Source of the DNA: Tupaia tana
Taxonomy: Eukaryota > Chordata > Mammalia > Scandentia > Tupaiidae
DNA: 64,000 nt
Reading direction: 5' to 3'
Assembly (NCBI GenBank): GCA_026018925.1
Contig: JAKSZU010000004.1
Location: 38,769,233-38,833,232, forward strand
Of this stretch, positions 11,905 through 23,419 are shown in pieces (position 1 is the stretch's first letter; the number at the start of each line of letters is the position of its first letter). The notes beneath the pieces were generated by a model that saw nothing but the letters and a program-made list of their open reading frames with translations, made no database searches and was not told the origin of the DNA. A program made the translations under genes and the position numbers.

Positions 11905-12115
11905 CTACTGCTGGGGTTATGAAACTGGCCTCAATTCTAGTCTCTGGCTATTCAGCCTTGAGTAAGTCTCAATATCCAGGTCCCTAAATTTGCTGTCTTT
12001 TAAGTACTACCCACCTTTTTAGGTTGCTATAAAGGTTAAAATAGGTCAAGAGAGTAAAAGCACTTCACGCTGCTTGGTATACAATAAGTGTTTAATAAAT
12101 GTTTGTTGATCCTGA
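11905..12115 (+). mobile_element. MIR relic
   Basis: Sense-strand MIR features: CAATTCTAGTCTCTGGCTAT, CCTTGAGTAAGTCTC and the 3' end AATAAGTGTTTAATAAATG. Confidence 0.6.
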
Positions 12116-12130
12116 ACACATACAAGTCAC

Positions 12131-12143
12131 GGGGGGGGGGGGG
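12131..12143. repeat. Poly-G run (13)
   Basis: Uninterrupted G13 in intron 2, a likely length-variable site. Confidence 0.9.
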
Positions 12144-13452
12144 CAGATAGATATTACAGCCATCTGGAAAACTAGGACTTGTTTGTCTATTGGTCTCCTG
12201 TGGCTTTACACTGTGGTACTTCCTGGTTCTCAGAGGAAATCCAAGAAGAGGAAGAAATAACAACTCAAGAAGGGATGTGAGGCCATTCTGATATAGGCGA
12301 AGCCCTCAGTAGACTTCAGTATCCCCTCTTGTATTATTTCTATGGAAATCCTCAGCTATACATGATGAACTGGCCACTGCTTTCCTCTTCTCCCTCCTGA
12401 AATTCCACCAAAAAAGATAGGAAAGAGAACAAAGGATATTAAATCACCGGAGCGGGGGGCAGGGGGATGTAGATATAAACAGACAAGAGATTTCAATTTT
12501 TTTTTACACATGAATACAAATAAACAAAAACAAATAAAGGAGAGTTTATTACAGTCACTGCCTAAGTTCCTACAGAGGGAATGTTCTAGAAAAGTAAGCC
12601 AAAGTATCCAACAGAACTCCATGTTCTTCAGAATTTGAAGCACCAGGGACCCAGGTAGGATGAAGGGTTGGATACTCAGTTCTCCTATAACTTCTCATCT
12701 CTATATAATCTCGGAGACACTCCGGACTCAAGGATCCAAGTAATGCAGAAAACCAGGGCTGAACATGGGGTACAGCAAGAGTGTAAAAGAAACTGAGTAA
12801 GCCCCAACTTTCAGAGGCAGTGCTCAGAGGGTGTAGACTGCTTGGCTAGGGACTAGACTGGATACCACTGCCCCCTACGTAGCAGCCTCAGCAGTCAATA
12901 GAGAGGACTGGTCAGAGCTGCTATCTGTGAATCAATTATCAGACACTGTAGTGTCTCCTTTTCACTGCTGTCACAAGGATTAGGAATTGGGACACTTGGG
13001 GAAGCACTGGAGACAAGAATACAAACCTGAAAAGCTTAGGAGTTTTTGTTCACACTGATTGCAGGCAGTAGTTCACACAACGTGTTCCTTGGAGCCCTAG
13101 GGTTCAGAGCAGCACTGGCTTCAGATATGGCAGGAGGCGCTCTCAATCTGGGCCTTACATATTTAATGGGTCCCACTCTATCTGGCCCTCTTCATCCATT
13201 CTCCTCCTCACAGGATAAGACCTGAAGTGAAGGGAATGTGCACATCTGGAGCCTGCTCACTTCTCCCTTCCACTTCTAGACCAGGCTCTAAGAACTTGGA
13301 ACTCTGTGACTCAGCCCTACTTCCCAGACTAGTGTGGCCTCTTCCCCCAATCTACTCAACCTCCGGAAAGACTAACACCCACTTGTACAGCCTGGGAGGT
13401 CACAAGAGGTCAAAAGTCTGCAGTTTGTAAGAAGGTATAAAGAGAGCTTGAT

Positions 13453-13705
13453 AAAGTCAGGTGGTGACATGGTAGTGAAGCCAGATGGAGTTTTCATGGC
13501 CAATATTGGAGTTCAAATGCCAGAACTGGCAGCTTGAAAAACACGCAGGGGGCATGTGTGTGCATGCTCAAAAATCCCAAAAGGAGAGATGGATGAGAAG
13601 GGATTGCAGTATGACCATCCTCCGTGGGGGGTTCTCTCTCTCTCTCTCTCTCCAGGGAGTGTATATGTCATCTAACAAAACAGAAAATAAAGGAGAGAGA
13701 AAGAG
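13453..13705 (+). mobile_element. tSINE-A' (diverged), first of an adjacent pair
   Basis: Old head, GGCATGTGTGTGCATGCTCA, the CCTCCGTGGGGGG hairpin remnant and a CT run. Perfect 12-bp TSD AGAGAGCTTGAT at 13441-13452 and 13706-13717. Confidence 0.85.
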
Positions 13706-13717
13706 AGAGAGCTTGAT

Positions 13718-13961
13718 GAGCTGGCACTGTGGCCTAGGAAGCCTGATCCCAGCATGGTTCAAATCCCAGTTCCAGTGGTTTGAGAGACACACCAGGATTG
13801 TGTGTGTGTGCCTCAAATCCCAACAGAATGGAGAAGTGAAGAAGAGAATGTGGTGTGACCGTATCTCCACTGGGGGTAGGGAGGTGACACCCAGCTTTCT
13901 GCTCTCTCTCTCTCTCTGGTGAGCTCATGCACTCTTTGGCAAAATTTAAAAACACATAAAT
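13718..13961 (+). mobile_element. tSINE-A' (diverged), second of the pair
   Basis: Starts GAGCTGGCACTGTGGCCTAG directly after the TSD of the first copy and ends GCACTCTTTGGCAAAATTT. Its own TSD is unclear. The tail of the first copy or its TSD was probably the insertion target. Confidence 0.78.
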
Positions 13962-14010
13962 AGAACTTGAACTTGGAAACTGAGGTATTCACGTGCAAGC
14001 ATGCAAGCTC

Positions 14011-14023
14011 CCCCCCCCCCCCC
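14011..14023. repeat. Poly-C run
   Basis: Uninterrupted C run of about 13 in intron 2. Confidence 0.85.
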
Positions 14024-14429
14024 AGTATGGGATGGAGCAATGGGCAGGAAGAAGAGCTGTTTAAGGTCCCACACTTTCTTGCCATCACATTTTGGTACCG
14101 ATTTCCAGAGCCCAAGAATCCTAAATTCAAAACTAAACCTCTAGCCCCTTATGAAGGTAAATTTGTCATTATCAGAGGATAGAGATTATTTGGCTTAACA
14201 GATGTTGACCTGATGTATCACTTTAAAATACTTAGGCTGTGATAGGTGTGTCTTCACTGAGCCCCATAAATGTTAGGAGCAGGCAGGATCGGAGCAAGTA
14301 CCTCAGGCAGAGAGAGAATACCAGGTAGGTCCCAGCTTCAACAATTATTCCTACCTACCTACTAAGGATCCTCAAAGGAAACACTGTTTTAAAACATGCT
14401 GGTTAAAAACAAAATTTTAAACATTATTT

Positions 14430-14640
14430 GAATGTATAATTACTCTAGGCTAAGCCCTGTGACTTCTGTGCTTTCATTTAAATTACCTCACTGAATTTTC
14501 CCAACAACTCTGCAAAATAGATGTGCTTATTTCTTTTTGATTAATGAGTAAACTGAGGCCCTTGACTATTAGGAAACTTGCAGAAAATCATATTATTGTT
14601 GGTAACATGAGGATGATGATGCTTCTGAAATTGTTTTAAA
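14430..14640 (-). mobile_element. MIR relic
   Basis: Reverse MIR with ACCTCACTGAATTTTCCCAA, AGTAAACTGAGGCCCTTGAC and GCAGAAAATCA. Confidence 0.6.
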
Positions 14641-15393
14641 AGACAATCATCTTTTTTGTCCTGCTTAAAGAAAACTAGTTAACTTGGGATAAAAGAAGTC
14701 CCTCAAACCAGTCACAAAATACAAACATGCTTTTAGCCTTTAACAGAAGACAGACAGCTTTACTTGGTATCCTCAGTGCTAATGTTCCCACTTGGGGTCC
14801 TCATGACCATCCTATGAAGACGTGGTTGTATAAAGTGCCAGAAATACATGGCTAGGAAACAGAGCTGGGACAGCCCCATTACCCTCGACTACCTTTTCTG
14901 GCAGAAAACAGTACAATGAATCAAGCGTATCTTGTGTAAAAGCTACTCAGCTAACCGAACACATTTCACAACTTTCTGCAGGAGTGAACAGGCAGTGTCT
15001 TTGGCAGCCTGCAAGCTCAGCTCATAATAATGTCTGGAATTCTCTAATCTGAGCTTGAGGGGCGGAGCTGTTGAAACCAACACAGCATAAAAATGACCTT
15101 CAAAGCAGAATACAACCCAAAGGAAGCGCACCTAGCCAGGCAGTTGGGGAACACCAGTATTCATACTGTGGTTCTGCCCATATCTTCTCACGTTTAAGTA
15201 TCATAACTAATTCATGAAAAATCAAGGTAAGACAAAACAAAACCTTTGCACAGGGCAGCCAACTTCTGAGTCACTCTGTGGAATAGACACTAAATCTCTT
15301 CAGACTGGCCACCATACTGCCATTCTTTCCATTTCACCATTCAGTGACGTTCTTTCTAAAGTTTTCTATTATTGCTCATTAAATTCATAGTGT

Positions 15394-15617
15394 GAGGCCA
15401 GGTGATGGCACAGTGGTGGTACAAGTGGAACCCATAAGGGCAAGGTGCTGAATTTATGTCCAGGGACCTCCCTAAACATGTCCAGGGCATGTACCTGCCT
15501 GTGATCTGGGGGGCTGGGACTGGGTGTGGATTGTGGCATGAGGACCCTGTTGAGAGTCTCTCTCTCTCTCTCTGCCTCTCTCTATCATGAAAAAAAATTA
15601 TAATAAACTTAAAAAAT
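15394..15617 (+). mobile_element. tSINE-C
   Basis: AGGCCAGGTGATGGCACAGT head, GTCCAGGGACCTCCCTAAAC, a CT run, CTATCATGAAAAAAAATT, then an ATAAACTTAAAAAA tail. Confidence 0.75.
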
Positions 15618-15795
15618 TGCATAGCCTGTTTGTCTAATCCTCACATCTACCTACTTCTAGTGTAACACAAGACAAAGGTATTATCGTTCCTATTTGTGAG
15701 GTGGAGAAGTAAAAATTCAGAAGACTCAACCCCTAGAAACACCAGACTCAAGTTTCTAAAGCTTTAGGGCCTACAGTCTTATAGTACTTTTTCTT
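15618..15795 (-). mobile_element. MIR relic
   Basis: Weak reverse-MIR match: TCTAATCCTCACATCTACCT, then GGTATTATCGTTCCTATTTG. Ends approximate. Confidence 0.45.
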
Positions 15796-15827
15796 CGTTC
15801 ATGCGATTCATTAAAAAATGGAAAGCA

Positions 15828-16094
15828 GGGGCCAGCAGATAGCGTATAGCGGTTAAGGCACTGGACTCCCACATGACCAGCTGTGGTTTGAGTTCTGGAT
15901 CCAGTGGCTTGAAACTCATGCCAGGTGCATGTGCATGTGTGCCCAAAGTTCCAAGAGGAGAATGGAAGATTGTGGCATGGTCATCCCCCTCCCCCGCCCC
16001 AGGGGTGATTTCTCACTTTCCTTCTCACTGACTCTCTCTGGTGAGGGCTTGTACCCTATGGCAAAAACCTTTTAAAAAATTAAAAAAAAAAAAG
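15828..16094 (+). mobile_element. tSINE-A'
   Basis: Head GGGGCCAGCAGATAGCGTAT, AGGCACTGGACTCCCACATG, core AGTTCCAAGAGGAGAATGGA, end ACCCTATGGCAAAAACC. TSD AAAATGGAAAGCA / AAAATAGAAAGCA (15815-15827, 16095-16107), one mismatch. Confidence 0.88.
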
Positions 16095-16218
16095 AAAATA
16101 GAAAGCACAGGGAGAAAGAAGAGCCACTTCTAGGGACCCTCTTCTTTCTTCACTGAACTTCTCCACCTCACCCTGGACAAATGCTCAGATTCCTTCTCTG
16201 TCAGAATAGGACTTATCA

Positions 16219-16355
16219 GGCCAGGTGGTGGTACAGTGCTAACACAACTGAATTCAGGTGGGAAAGGTTCTGGGTTCGAGTTCCAGGACCTCCTTCAGCA
16301 CACCAGGTGTGCACGAACCCATGATCCAGGCCAGCTGAGACTGGAGGAGAGCATA
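16219..16355 (+). mobile_element. tSINE-C, 3' truncated
   Basis: Head CAGGCCAGGTGGTGGTACAG and a good B box GGTTCTGGGTTCGAGTTCC. It loses similarity after CTGAGACTGGAGGAG and has no CT run or tail. Confidence 0.7.
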
Positions 16356-17261
16356 ACAAATCTGGAGCACAAAACTTAGAAACGGCAAAGAAATGCAATG
16401 AAAGACGGCAACCTGTGCTGCTGGCCGGCTGATTCCTTTTCTTTCCTGCCTCTATTGGACTCAGAAAAAAAGTTCAGCTTTAATGACTACGTTGCATTTA
16501 ATGAAGCACCAGTTTCATGACTGCTAGTATTTCGTGTGAGCAATACTTCCCGACCCCGGAAAACATGAAGGTGGAGAAATTCCACCTCGAACTCCCCTAG
16601 AGAACAGCGGGAAGGCCAGACTACACTTGGCACTTGGAGAGCCTTCTCTACCAAACAAGGACACTGCTTACCCTAGTTCCAGGGGGTAAAGAAGTAAGGG
16701 ATCAGTGAGAGCCATCACAGATTAAAGCCATGGCGTCCACACCTACCCAGACCAGCAGCCTTGGAATAGCGGTCCTATGGGTTGGACAAGCTTCCCATTT
16801 CTCAAATGGCTTTAGAGACAGTTTTCAGTGGGATGGAAAACTCACTGAGAATACTGGGAAGGGAGATGCAGGAAGGCACTGTGGTTACACTATTTCCGTC
16901 CTGTTACGAGGGCGGTACTGCCATGAGGAAACCTGAGCTCCAGGGTTCTACTGGGGCTGACCCAAATCCCAGACTAGCATTACAGGATGGAAAGATCCAT
17001 GCCTTTCCTGTGGGGAAGGATGGACTCATTTCATCTTCCAGAAGTCTTTATCTTCATACTAGTTACACCGCCCTGCCCTGCCTGAAATAAAGTATTTGCC
17101 AATCAGTTTTCCTGTGGGGAAGTGGAAAGTCAGAGCAGAGAAAATCCTTTATATAAGCCACAGTTGGGGGTGGTGAAGCGGGGGAATGAATAGCTAAGAA
17201 AGAAGTTGCACATCCCCAGTAAATGTAAGGTACCTGCTTTAGCTAAGAAGTGCTCCTGGGG

Positions 17262-17610
17262 GCCAGCACCATGGTGCAGGTTGTAAAGTGCCAAGGAGCT
17301 TCATGGGAAGCCCAGGTCAATCTGAACATGTCTGGCATGCCCGTGTACACCTGTGATTCAGCTGGGAGGCTGAGAGGAATACTGTGATGTCACAAGACCC
17401 TGTTAAGAGATCTTGAATCGGGGCCAGCAGGTGGCATGGTGGTTAAGGGTGCTGGACTGCCAACCACGGTTCGAGACCCGGATCTGGCGGCTTGCGTTCT
17501 CATTCTCTCTCTCTCTGATAAAATTAAAATTAATTAATCAGTTAAATAAATAATTCTTTAAAGAGAGAGAGTTCTTGAATCTGTCTTATGAAATAAATAA
17601 ACTTAATTTT
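17262..17610 (+). mobile_element. tSINE-C split by a tSINE-B
   Basis: C head GGGGGCCAGCACCATGGTGC through ACAAGACCCTGTTAAGAG, then a B insertion. C resumes with CTGTCTTATGAAATAAATAA and an ACTTAATTTTAAAAA tail. Confidence 0.75.
17420..17572 (+). mobile_element. tSINE-B inserted in tSINE-C
   Basis: GGGGCCAGCAGGTGGCATGG head, GTTCGAGACCCGG B box, a CT run, AATTAAAATTAATTAATC and AATAAATAATTCTTTAAAG. TSD TCTTGAATC at 17411-17419 and 17573-17581. Confidence 0.9.
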
Positions 17611-18624
17611 AAAAAATGAATGGCCCCTGGGGTAAGGGTATGAAGTGATAAAAGGAAAGTCATGGCTTCCTTGAGGAAGTACTGAGAATGCTTCTCACTT
17701 ACACCACACGCCCCTCTCCATATGTCAAATGGGTATCTTCAAGCCAGGGTAGTACAAAGAGGATAAGTTCGGAGGTCAGGCCTGGTGTTGAGTTCTGTGT
17801 TTATGTCTCTGTGACTGAGTAACCGTAAATAAGGTTCAGTCTCCACCTTTGCAGGACAGAAGCAGCGTGACCCACCTCCTAAGGCTGCTGACCGCTTGGC
17901 ACAAAGCAGGCATTGTAAATACAAGTCCCCTTTCCACCCAGTGAGTGCCAGGATAGTTATATACCGCTGGCCAATTAACTAGAAGAAGGCAAAGGGAAAG
18001 GCACGTTTCATTACAGGAAATAAAAAAATTATCTCATGGTTGTCAAAAGCTTTTAGGTTGCTAGAGAAAACCTGATTTTCCTGGGTCCTGGCTCTAGGAG
18101 AAAAATATTAAAGAGATTTCAAAAAGCTGATGTGCATTCATTCCCACATTACACAGGGAGCTGCCAGTCACCAGAGTTTGTTTGGGTAACCTCAGAAAAA
18201 GGCTGCACAGACCGGCCTCCTCCCAGCCTCCAGCAGACATATAATCTGGGGTTATTTATGCCAGTGTTCCTTCCCCAATCAAAAACCCTCTGACCTGGCT
18301 TGTATTTTGATGCTTTCAATTAAGGAAATAACAAAACCAACTCTGTCCTATCCCCATGGTTAGGTCTGGCAAAAATGGACTCAGCTAATTATAAATTTGG
18401 CCCTAGCTGTTTTCTTAAGATGCCCTACAGGCCTGGGAGTAGTGGCTATAAAAATGAATGAGTACAATTATTTCACAAACCACCCTAACTGTTTACTTCA
18501 TATTACAGCTCCTGTCTTTCCCCATCATGTCAGGCATTTGCATTGTGGAGAATGATTTTCCACATGCAAGAAGATATACTGTTAAGCAATGTCAAAACGA
18601 TTCCTTACTGTACCCTGATGTAGT

Positions 18625-18751
18625 ACAAAAGACTTCAAAAGTTTGTGGAAATGATATTAAACTACTAGTTTATTTTGGTCAAAAACATTTTTTAATTCAT
18701 GTAGTTTTTTTCATAATACGCATTTTCCATGAACTTCCTGAAGACTCTGTA
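18625..18751. mobile_element. mariner-type MITE, copy 1
   Basis: About 127 bp with inverted ends: GACTTCAAAAGTTTGTGGAA on the left and TTTTCCATGAACTTCCTGAA on the right, separated by AT-rich filler with TTTTGGTCAAAAACATTTTT. Same family as the copies at 22540 and 25294. No transposase is encoded. Confidence 0.7.
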
Positions 18752-18937
18752 TCTCTTACTTGAAGTCAGGTATCTGTCTATGAAACATGGCTAGGGCAAG
18801 GGACAATATTGCTTAATCAGGTCCTTTGCAAAGGGGTGTCTCAGTTAGAAAACCTCTGCTTAGTCCCACTGTGGCCAAGTGTGTGACAGCTTAAAGGCTA
18901 TACGATTAGGAAAACAACTGAGACCAATCCATTCATG

Positions 18938-19472
18938 GGCCATGTTTCTAAAACACTATTCTCTGCAGGCTAGGACCACTTGGGAGGCTTAGGTTTGATT
19001 CTTAGTCTAATCTATAGGCCAGGCCCAGTGGTACCTGTCATCACAGTGACTTGGGAGACTGAGGCAGGAAGATTATGAGCTTGACACTGGCTTAGGCCAC
19101 ACAGTGAGACCCCGTCTAAAATTTATTTGGGCATGGTGGTGTTGGTGGTGTTTCCTGTACTTCTAGCTGGTAGGCTAAGGCAGGAGGACAGGGACAGTGA
19201 GACCTTGTCTTTTTTTTGGATAGGTTTTTGCTATAGGGCGCGTGCGCTCGCAACAGAAAAGTCACCCCGCAGGTGTGGGCAGGCCATACCGCAATCCCTT
19301 CTCCTTCATTCTCCTCTCGGGATCCTGGGCACGCACGCGCATGCACCCGGTGTGAGTTTAAGCCACTGGGTCTAGGACTTGAACCGTGGTCGACTACATG
19401 GGAGTCCAGCAACATTACGTCAACTGCTGGTCCTGAGACCTTGTCTTTAAAAACAAACAACCAAACAAAACC
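18938..19472 (+). mobile_element. Composite tRNA/7SL (Alu-like) SINE, split by a tSINE-A
   Basis: A tRNA-like first part with B box AGGTTTGATTCTT is followed by 7SL/Alu-like sequence: GAGACTGAGGCAGGAAGATT, CACAGTGAGACCCCGTCTAA, then a second arm GGGCATGGTGGTG, TAGGCTAAGGCAGGAGGACA and AGTGAGACCTTGTCTTT. It ends in an (AAACA)n tail after the inserted tSINE-A. A second copy at 61786 has the same tRNA-then-7SL order. Confidence 0.7.
19213..19433 (-). mobile_element. tSINE-A inside the tRNA/7SL SINE
   Basis: GGTTTTTGCTATAGGGCGCG to CAACTGCTGGTCC, with a small internal deletion in the CT-rich part. Perfect 15-bp TSD TGAGACCTTGTCTTT at 19198-19212 and 19434-19448. Confidence 0.92.
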
Positions 19473-19519
19473 CCCACAGAAAATGGAATAGCTCCATCCC
19501 TCAGTGATCAACTAGGTTG

Positions 19520-19960
19520 CGGAGTGGCTCTACACCCTCACCATGCGGAATGTCAGCTGCTCCTTGGATGGGAGCCACTCTCCCCAGTCCTGATTTCCCT
19601 CCTCTGTCTCCCTCTGCGAGCTGGGATATCCCACTGATGTCTCCTCTTCCGTGGCTCATAAAGCCCAACCACCAAATTTGGTCAATTCTCTGCTTTCAGA
19701 TTCCTCCCACCTCCCCTCACTACTGCTTCCCCTGTTCAGACTGCCATCAGTACTGGCCTCGATGACAGAAACACCTGCCCCACCCCTGTCCACGTTGCAC
19801 TCTGTAGCCAGAGAGATGATTTCTATAATATTGCTCCCATATTGTTCTCCATCTAAAGTGGAAACTTTAAAAAGCCTAATAGGCTATGAGCTGGGTCCTG
19901 TTCAATATCTCAGGGTTAACGAGCCTTTCCTAGTCTTCCCACCTCTACACTAGCCTACCT
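19520..19960 (+). mobile_element. L2 relic (sense)
   Basis: Diverged L2-like CT-rich coding part, for example GTTCAGACTGCCATCAGTAC and GCCAGAGAGATGATTTCTAT. No open frame of note. The assignment is by pattern only. Confidence 0.5.
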
Positions 19961-20009
19961 CTCCTCCAGCTCTGGAAGATGGCAAGAGCTCAGCTCTGGA
20001 ACAGCCAGG

Positions 20010-20190
20010 GATCCCAGCCCACCGTGGCCACACAGGGCCTGTGTCACACTGGGCAAGTTGCCGAACTCCCCTACTTAATACGTAATGCCCGTTCTGATGG
20101 CCACGAGGAGAAAATGAGGTAGCGTGTGCCAAGCACGCAGGACAGGCCTGGCATACAGTCAACACTCAGCAAATACTGGCTGCTATTTCA
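20010..20190 (+). mobile_element. MIR relic
   Basis: GTGTCACACTGGGCAAGTTG followed by GGCCTGGCATACAGTCAACA and CAGCAAATACTGGCTG, the MIR sense 3' half. Confidence 0.6.
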
Positions 20191-20678
20191 AGGCTGCTAC
20201 AAAAGGTTACTCACACTTGCTGTACTCATGGCCCCCACTGGGACACTGAAATTTAAAGGTGTCCCTTGAGAGAGTATGAATTACAAAAGGGGCTTCAGGT
20301 GGTATCCCACGTAGTCAGCACCCCCACTCCTTACCAGACTCTACTCATCTTAAGAATTCCACCCCAGTTCACTCCTGCCTTTCCTTACTCACCAAAACTC
20401 AATAGCACCCTCTTCTTGCTCCCACAGCACCCTGCTCACCCAGTACTGGACATTCATCCTATCCCAGTACACCCACCGCAGGTGCTCCTCAAGTCATCAT
20501 TTGGGTTACATTCTGATAAATCTATCTTAAGTTAAAAATACCGTAAGTCGAAATGCATTGACAGCTAACCTACTGATCCTCATAGCCGAGCCTAGCGCAC
20601 CTTAAAGTAGGTAAACACATGAGCCTGTAGTTGGGCAAAGTCACCTAACACAAAACCTACTTTAAAATAAAGTGTCGA

Positions 20679-20967
20679 GGGGCTAGCAGGTGGTGTGGTG
20701 GTTATGGTGCTGAACATGGTCAAGTGCGGTTCAAGTCCTGAATCCAGCAGCTTGAAAATCACGCTGGGCATGTGTGCATGTGTACCCAAAGTTCTGGGAG
20801 GACAATGGAGAAAAAGGGATTGCCTTGGGGCAATCCTCCCTGGGGAATGATTTTTCCCTTTCCCTTTCTCTTTCTGCCTGGTATGTGCACATGCCTTGTA
20901 GCAAGAACAAAACAAAGCAAAACAAAACACAAAAACAAAGACAACAACAAAAACAACAACAACAAAA
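20679..20967 (+). mobile_element. tSINE-A'
   Basis: GGGGCTAGCAGGTGGTGTGG head, core GGAGAAAAAGGGATTGCC, end ATGTGCACATGCCTTGTAGC, then a long AAAC/AAC-rich tail. Confidence 0.82.
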
Positions 20968-21189
20968 GTTAAATAAAAACGAAACTGCTGACTATCTCAT
21001 GTCATCCGTTGAATATTCTTCTTAAGTGGAAAACAAGACTTGGCTGCCATTACCAGCCTGGGAAGAGAGTATGGTACCACATGTCACCAGCAAGAGGAAA
21101 GATAAAATGCAAAATTTGGTATATGGTTTCTACTGAGTGCCTATAAATACATTTGCACCACCATAAGGTCAAAAAATGATAAATCATCT

Positions 21190-21335
21190 GTATTTATCTC
21201 TTTTTCTACCCATTTACTTGTTAGACTAGAGATTCCTGAAAGCCAGGGACTGTATCAGTCTTGTTTGTAGCTAGATTATCCATGTCTTTACACAAGAGCT
21301 ATTTCCTAAATATTTACCAAATTAATAAATGTCAT
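21190..21335 (+). mobile_element. L2 3' end relic
   Basis: ACTAGAGATTCCTGAAAGCC, GGGACTGTATCAGTCTTG and AATATTTACCAAATTAATAA follow the L2 3' UTR order. Confidence 0.55.
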
Positions 21336-21455
21336 CCTTCTTTCTCAGTCTTAGAGCCCCAAATTTCCTGTTACTCCATCACTTCTCTACCAAACCAATC
21401 CCCACTGCCTGCTTCCCTGCCCCCATCCTCCTTCCACCACACATACGTGCATGTG

Positions 21456-21488
21456 CACACACACACACAGATACAGACACACACACAT
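21456..21488. repeat. (CA)n microsatellite
   Basis: Imperfect CA repeat with ATACAGACAC interruptions. Confidence 0.85.
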
Positions 21489-21837
21489 GCACGCACAGAT
21501 GTTCCTCTCATTTGGTCTACAGGTCCCACTGATTCCACTAAGGAATAATATACTTGTTCCCTAGGACCAGGTAGAAGGGGGATGTTGTGATTCTCAGGGA
21601 GTCCCCTCTGCCCCTCTCCTTTCTGTACAGGGTTATACTAGTGTTATACTAGTGTTCTACCTGAGAGGGCCACTCGGACAAAGGAGAAGGCATGAGGTAA
21701 CTCTGGGGACTAGAAACCAGCAAGCTCTCAAACCAGATGTTGCTCTAGGGCTTGAGGATTAAGCAACGTGGTAAAAGTGTGGGCCTTCGAGGTCTGTATC
21801 ATGTCCCTCCCGTCCACAGAAATAAGGGAACAATTGG

Positions 21838-22186
21838 GAGTCCACCAGATGGCGTAATTGTTACAATGTTGGGCTCCCACGTAGTCAACCACAGTTAAAG
21901 CCCCAGACCAGCGGCTTAAAACTCACGCTGGGCACATGTGCATGCATGCCCAAAATCCCAGGAGGAGACTGGAGAAGGAGGAGGAAACTGCTGAATGGCC
22001 ATTCCCCTGGGGGATGATTTCTCACTTTCTGTCTCTCTGTCTTTCCAGTGAGTGCACACAACCTATAGCAAAAATCTCTCTTAAAAAAAATTATATCTAT
22101 ATACATATATACATATATATATATATACATATACATATATATGTATATGTATATATATATATGAGAGAGAGAGAGAACAAAAAAAA
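21838..22186 (+). mobile_element. tSINE-A with expanded AT tail
   Basis: AGTCCACCAGATGGCGTAAT head, CCTATAGCAAAAATCTCTC end, then a tail grown into a TATATACA microsatellite (about 22093-22165). Likely TSD GAACAATTGG / GAACAGTTGG beside each end. Confidence 0.85.
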
Positions 22187-22539
22187 GAACAGTTGGAAAT
22201 TCAGACGAGAGAGTCCAGAGAACAAAAACTATGCAGCTCTCCTTTGGGTACAGCAAGCCCGGGGCCATGCCTCTGATAACTACAGGGCTGGAAAGGAAGC
22301 CCCTTAGGAACCAAGATGCCACAGCCATGCGCGTTGCCACCAAATGCATCAGAAGACTTCTGAAACCCCTAATGCTGGGCGACCCGTCCACCTCCCTGCA
22401 TCTTTGCTTCCACCAGCCATTTTTTTAAGCATCTACTTGTTTCCTTGTACAAAAGCGGGGATAAAAAGACACACCAGGCAAAGTCGCTGCCCTCAAATTG
22501 TTCACAAAAAAGTGGGAGAGGCAGACATAAACATAAGTA

Positions 22540-22656
22540 CGAGGGGGCTACAAAAACTTTGTGGGGAATGCGTACTACGTGGATGCCGAATGGTTTTCAT
22601 ATTTAAATAAACTAGTATTTTAATTCCATTTTCCCACAAACGTTGGAAGTCCCTTT
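22540..22656. mobile_element. mariner-type MITE, copy 2
   Basis: Inverted ends GAGGGGGCTACAAAAACTTT and TTCCCACAAACGTTGGAAGT; a TA dinucleotide precedes the left end (22538-22539). About 117 bp, shorter inside than copy 3. Confidence 0.72.
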
Positions 22657-23158
22657 ATTGACTCCTACATAGCTGGTGTGAATTAGACGTTCATGTAAAG
22701 GACAGTTGGCACAAAGCGATCAGGAGTGCTGAGTAGGGGGTCAAGGGACACAGCACGGGACATGTGAGCTTCTGGACCATCGCGCCCAGAAGACGCGCTG
22801 TTTACCTGTGGATTGCAGGATGAGAGGGCACGAGGCCACGAGGCACGGAGGAATTACAGGCAGAGCCGTGTGTATGAAAAGTCAGTGTAGCACAACATAC
22901 CTCGCAGTGCCTGGGCAGAGAAAGCTCCTTCTGGCAGGGGGTGCCAGAGCGCATGTAGGGATGGGACGGACCAGAGCAGGAAGGGTCTGGTGACGAGAGC
23001 AGCACTTCTCACACTGCATGCTGCAGCATTTGGCTCAGATGTTTAAGCAAGGAGATTCTGGCAGCTGTGTGAAAGCCAGCCGGGGATTCAGGGCACGTGG
23101 GGAGATGAGAGCTATCCAGAGGAAACCGAGGTCCCCTGTACTTACACAACCTCATCTT

Positions 23159-23419
23159 TTTTCTTTTTTCTTTAGAGGTTTTTGTTATAGGGCGCGTGCG
23201 CTCACCAGACAGACAGAGAGAAACAGACAGAAAGTGAGAAATCACTCCCCAGAGGGGATGGTCACGCCGCAATCCCTTCTCCTCCATTCTCCTCTCGGGA
23301 TCTTGGGCACGCACGCACACACGCCTGGCGTGAGTTTTAAGCCACCGGGTCCGGGACGCAAACCGCGGTCGACTACGTGGGAGTCCAACGACATAGCCAT
23401 TATGCTAACTGCTGGTCCC
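23159..23419 (-). mobile_element. tSINE-A, full length, young
   Basis: GAGGTTTTTGTTATAGGGCG to AACTGCTGGTCCC with many CpGs intact. Perfect 15-bp TSD ACACAACCTCATCTT at 23144-23158 and 23420-23434. Confidence 0.93.

Larger units (their letters stand above)
7830..13440. other. Stretch with no young tSINE, around WLS exon 3
   Basis: About 5.6 kb with no recognisable A, B or C SINE, although the window average is about one per kb. It holds exon 3, a MaLR-type LTR and two MIR relics. The rest is unassigned intron sequence. Confidence 0.7.
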
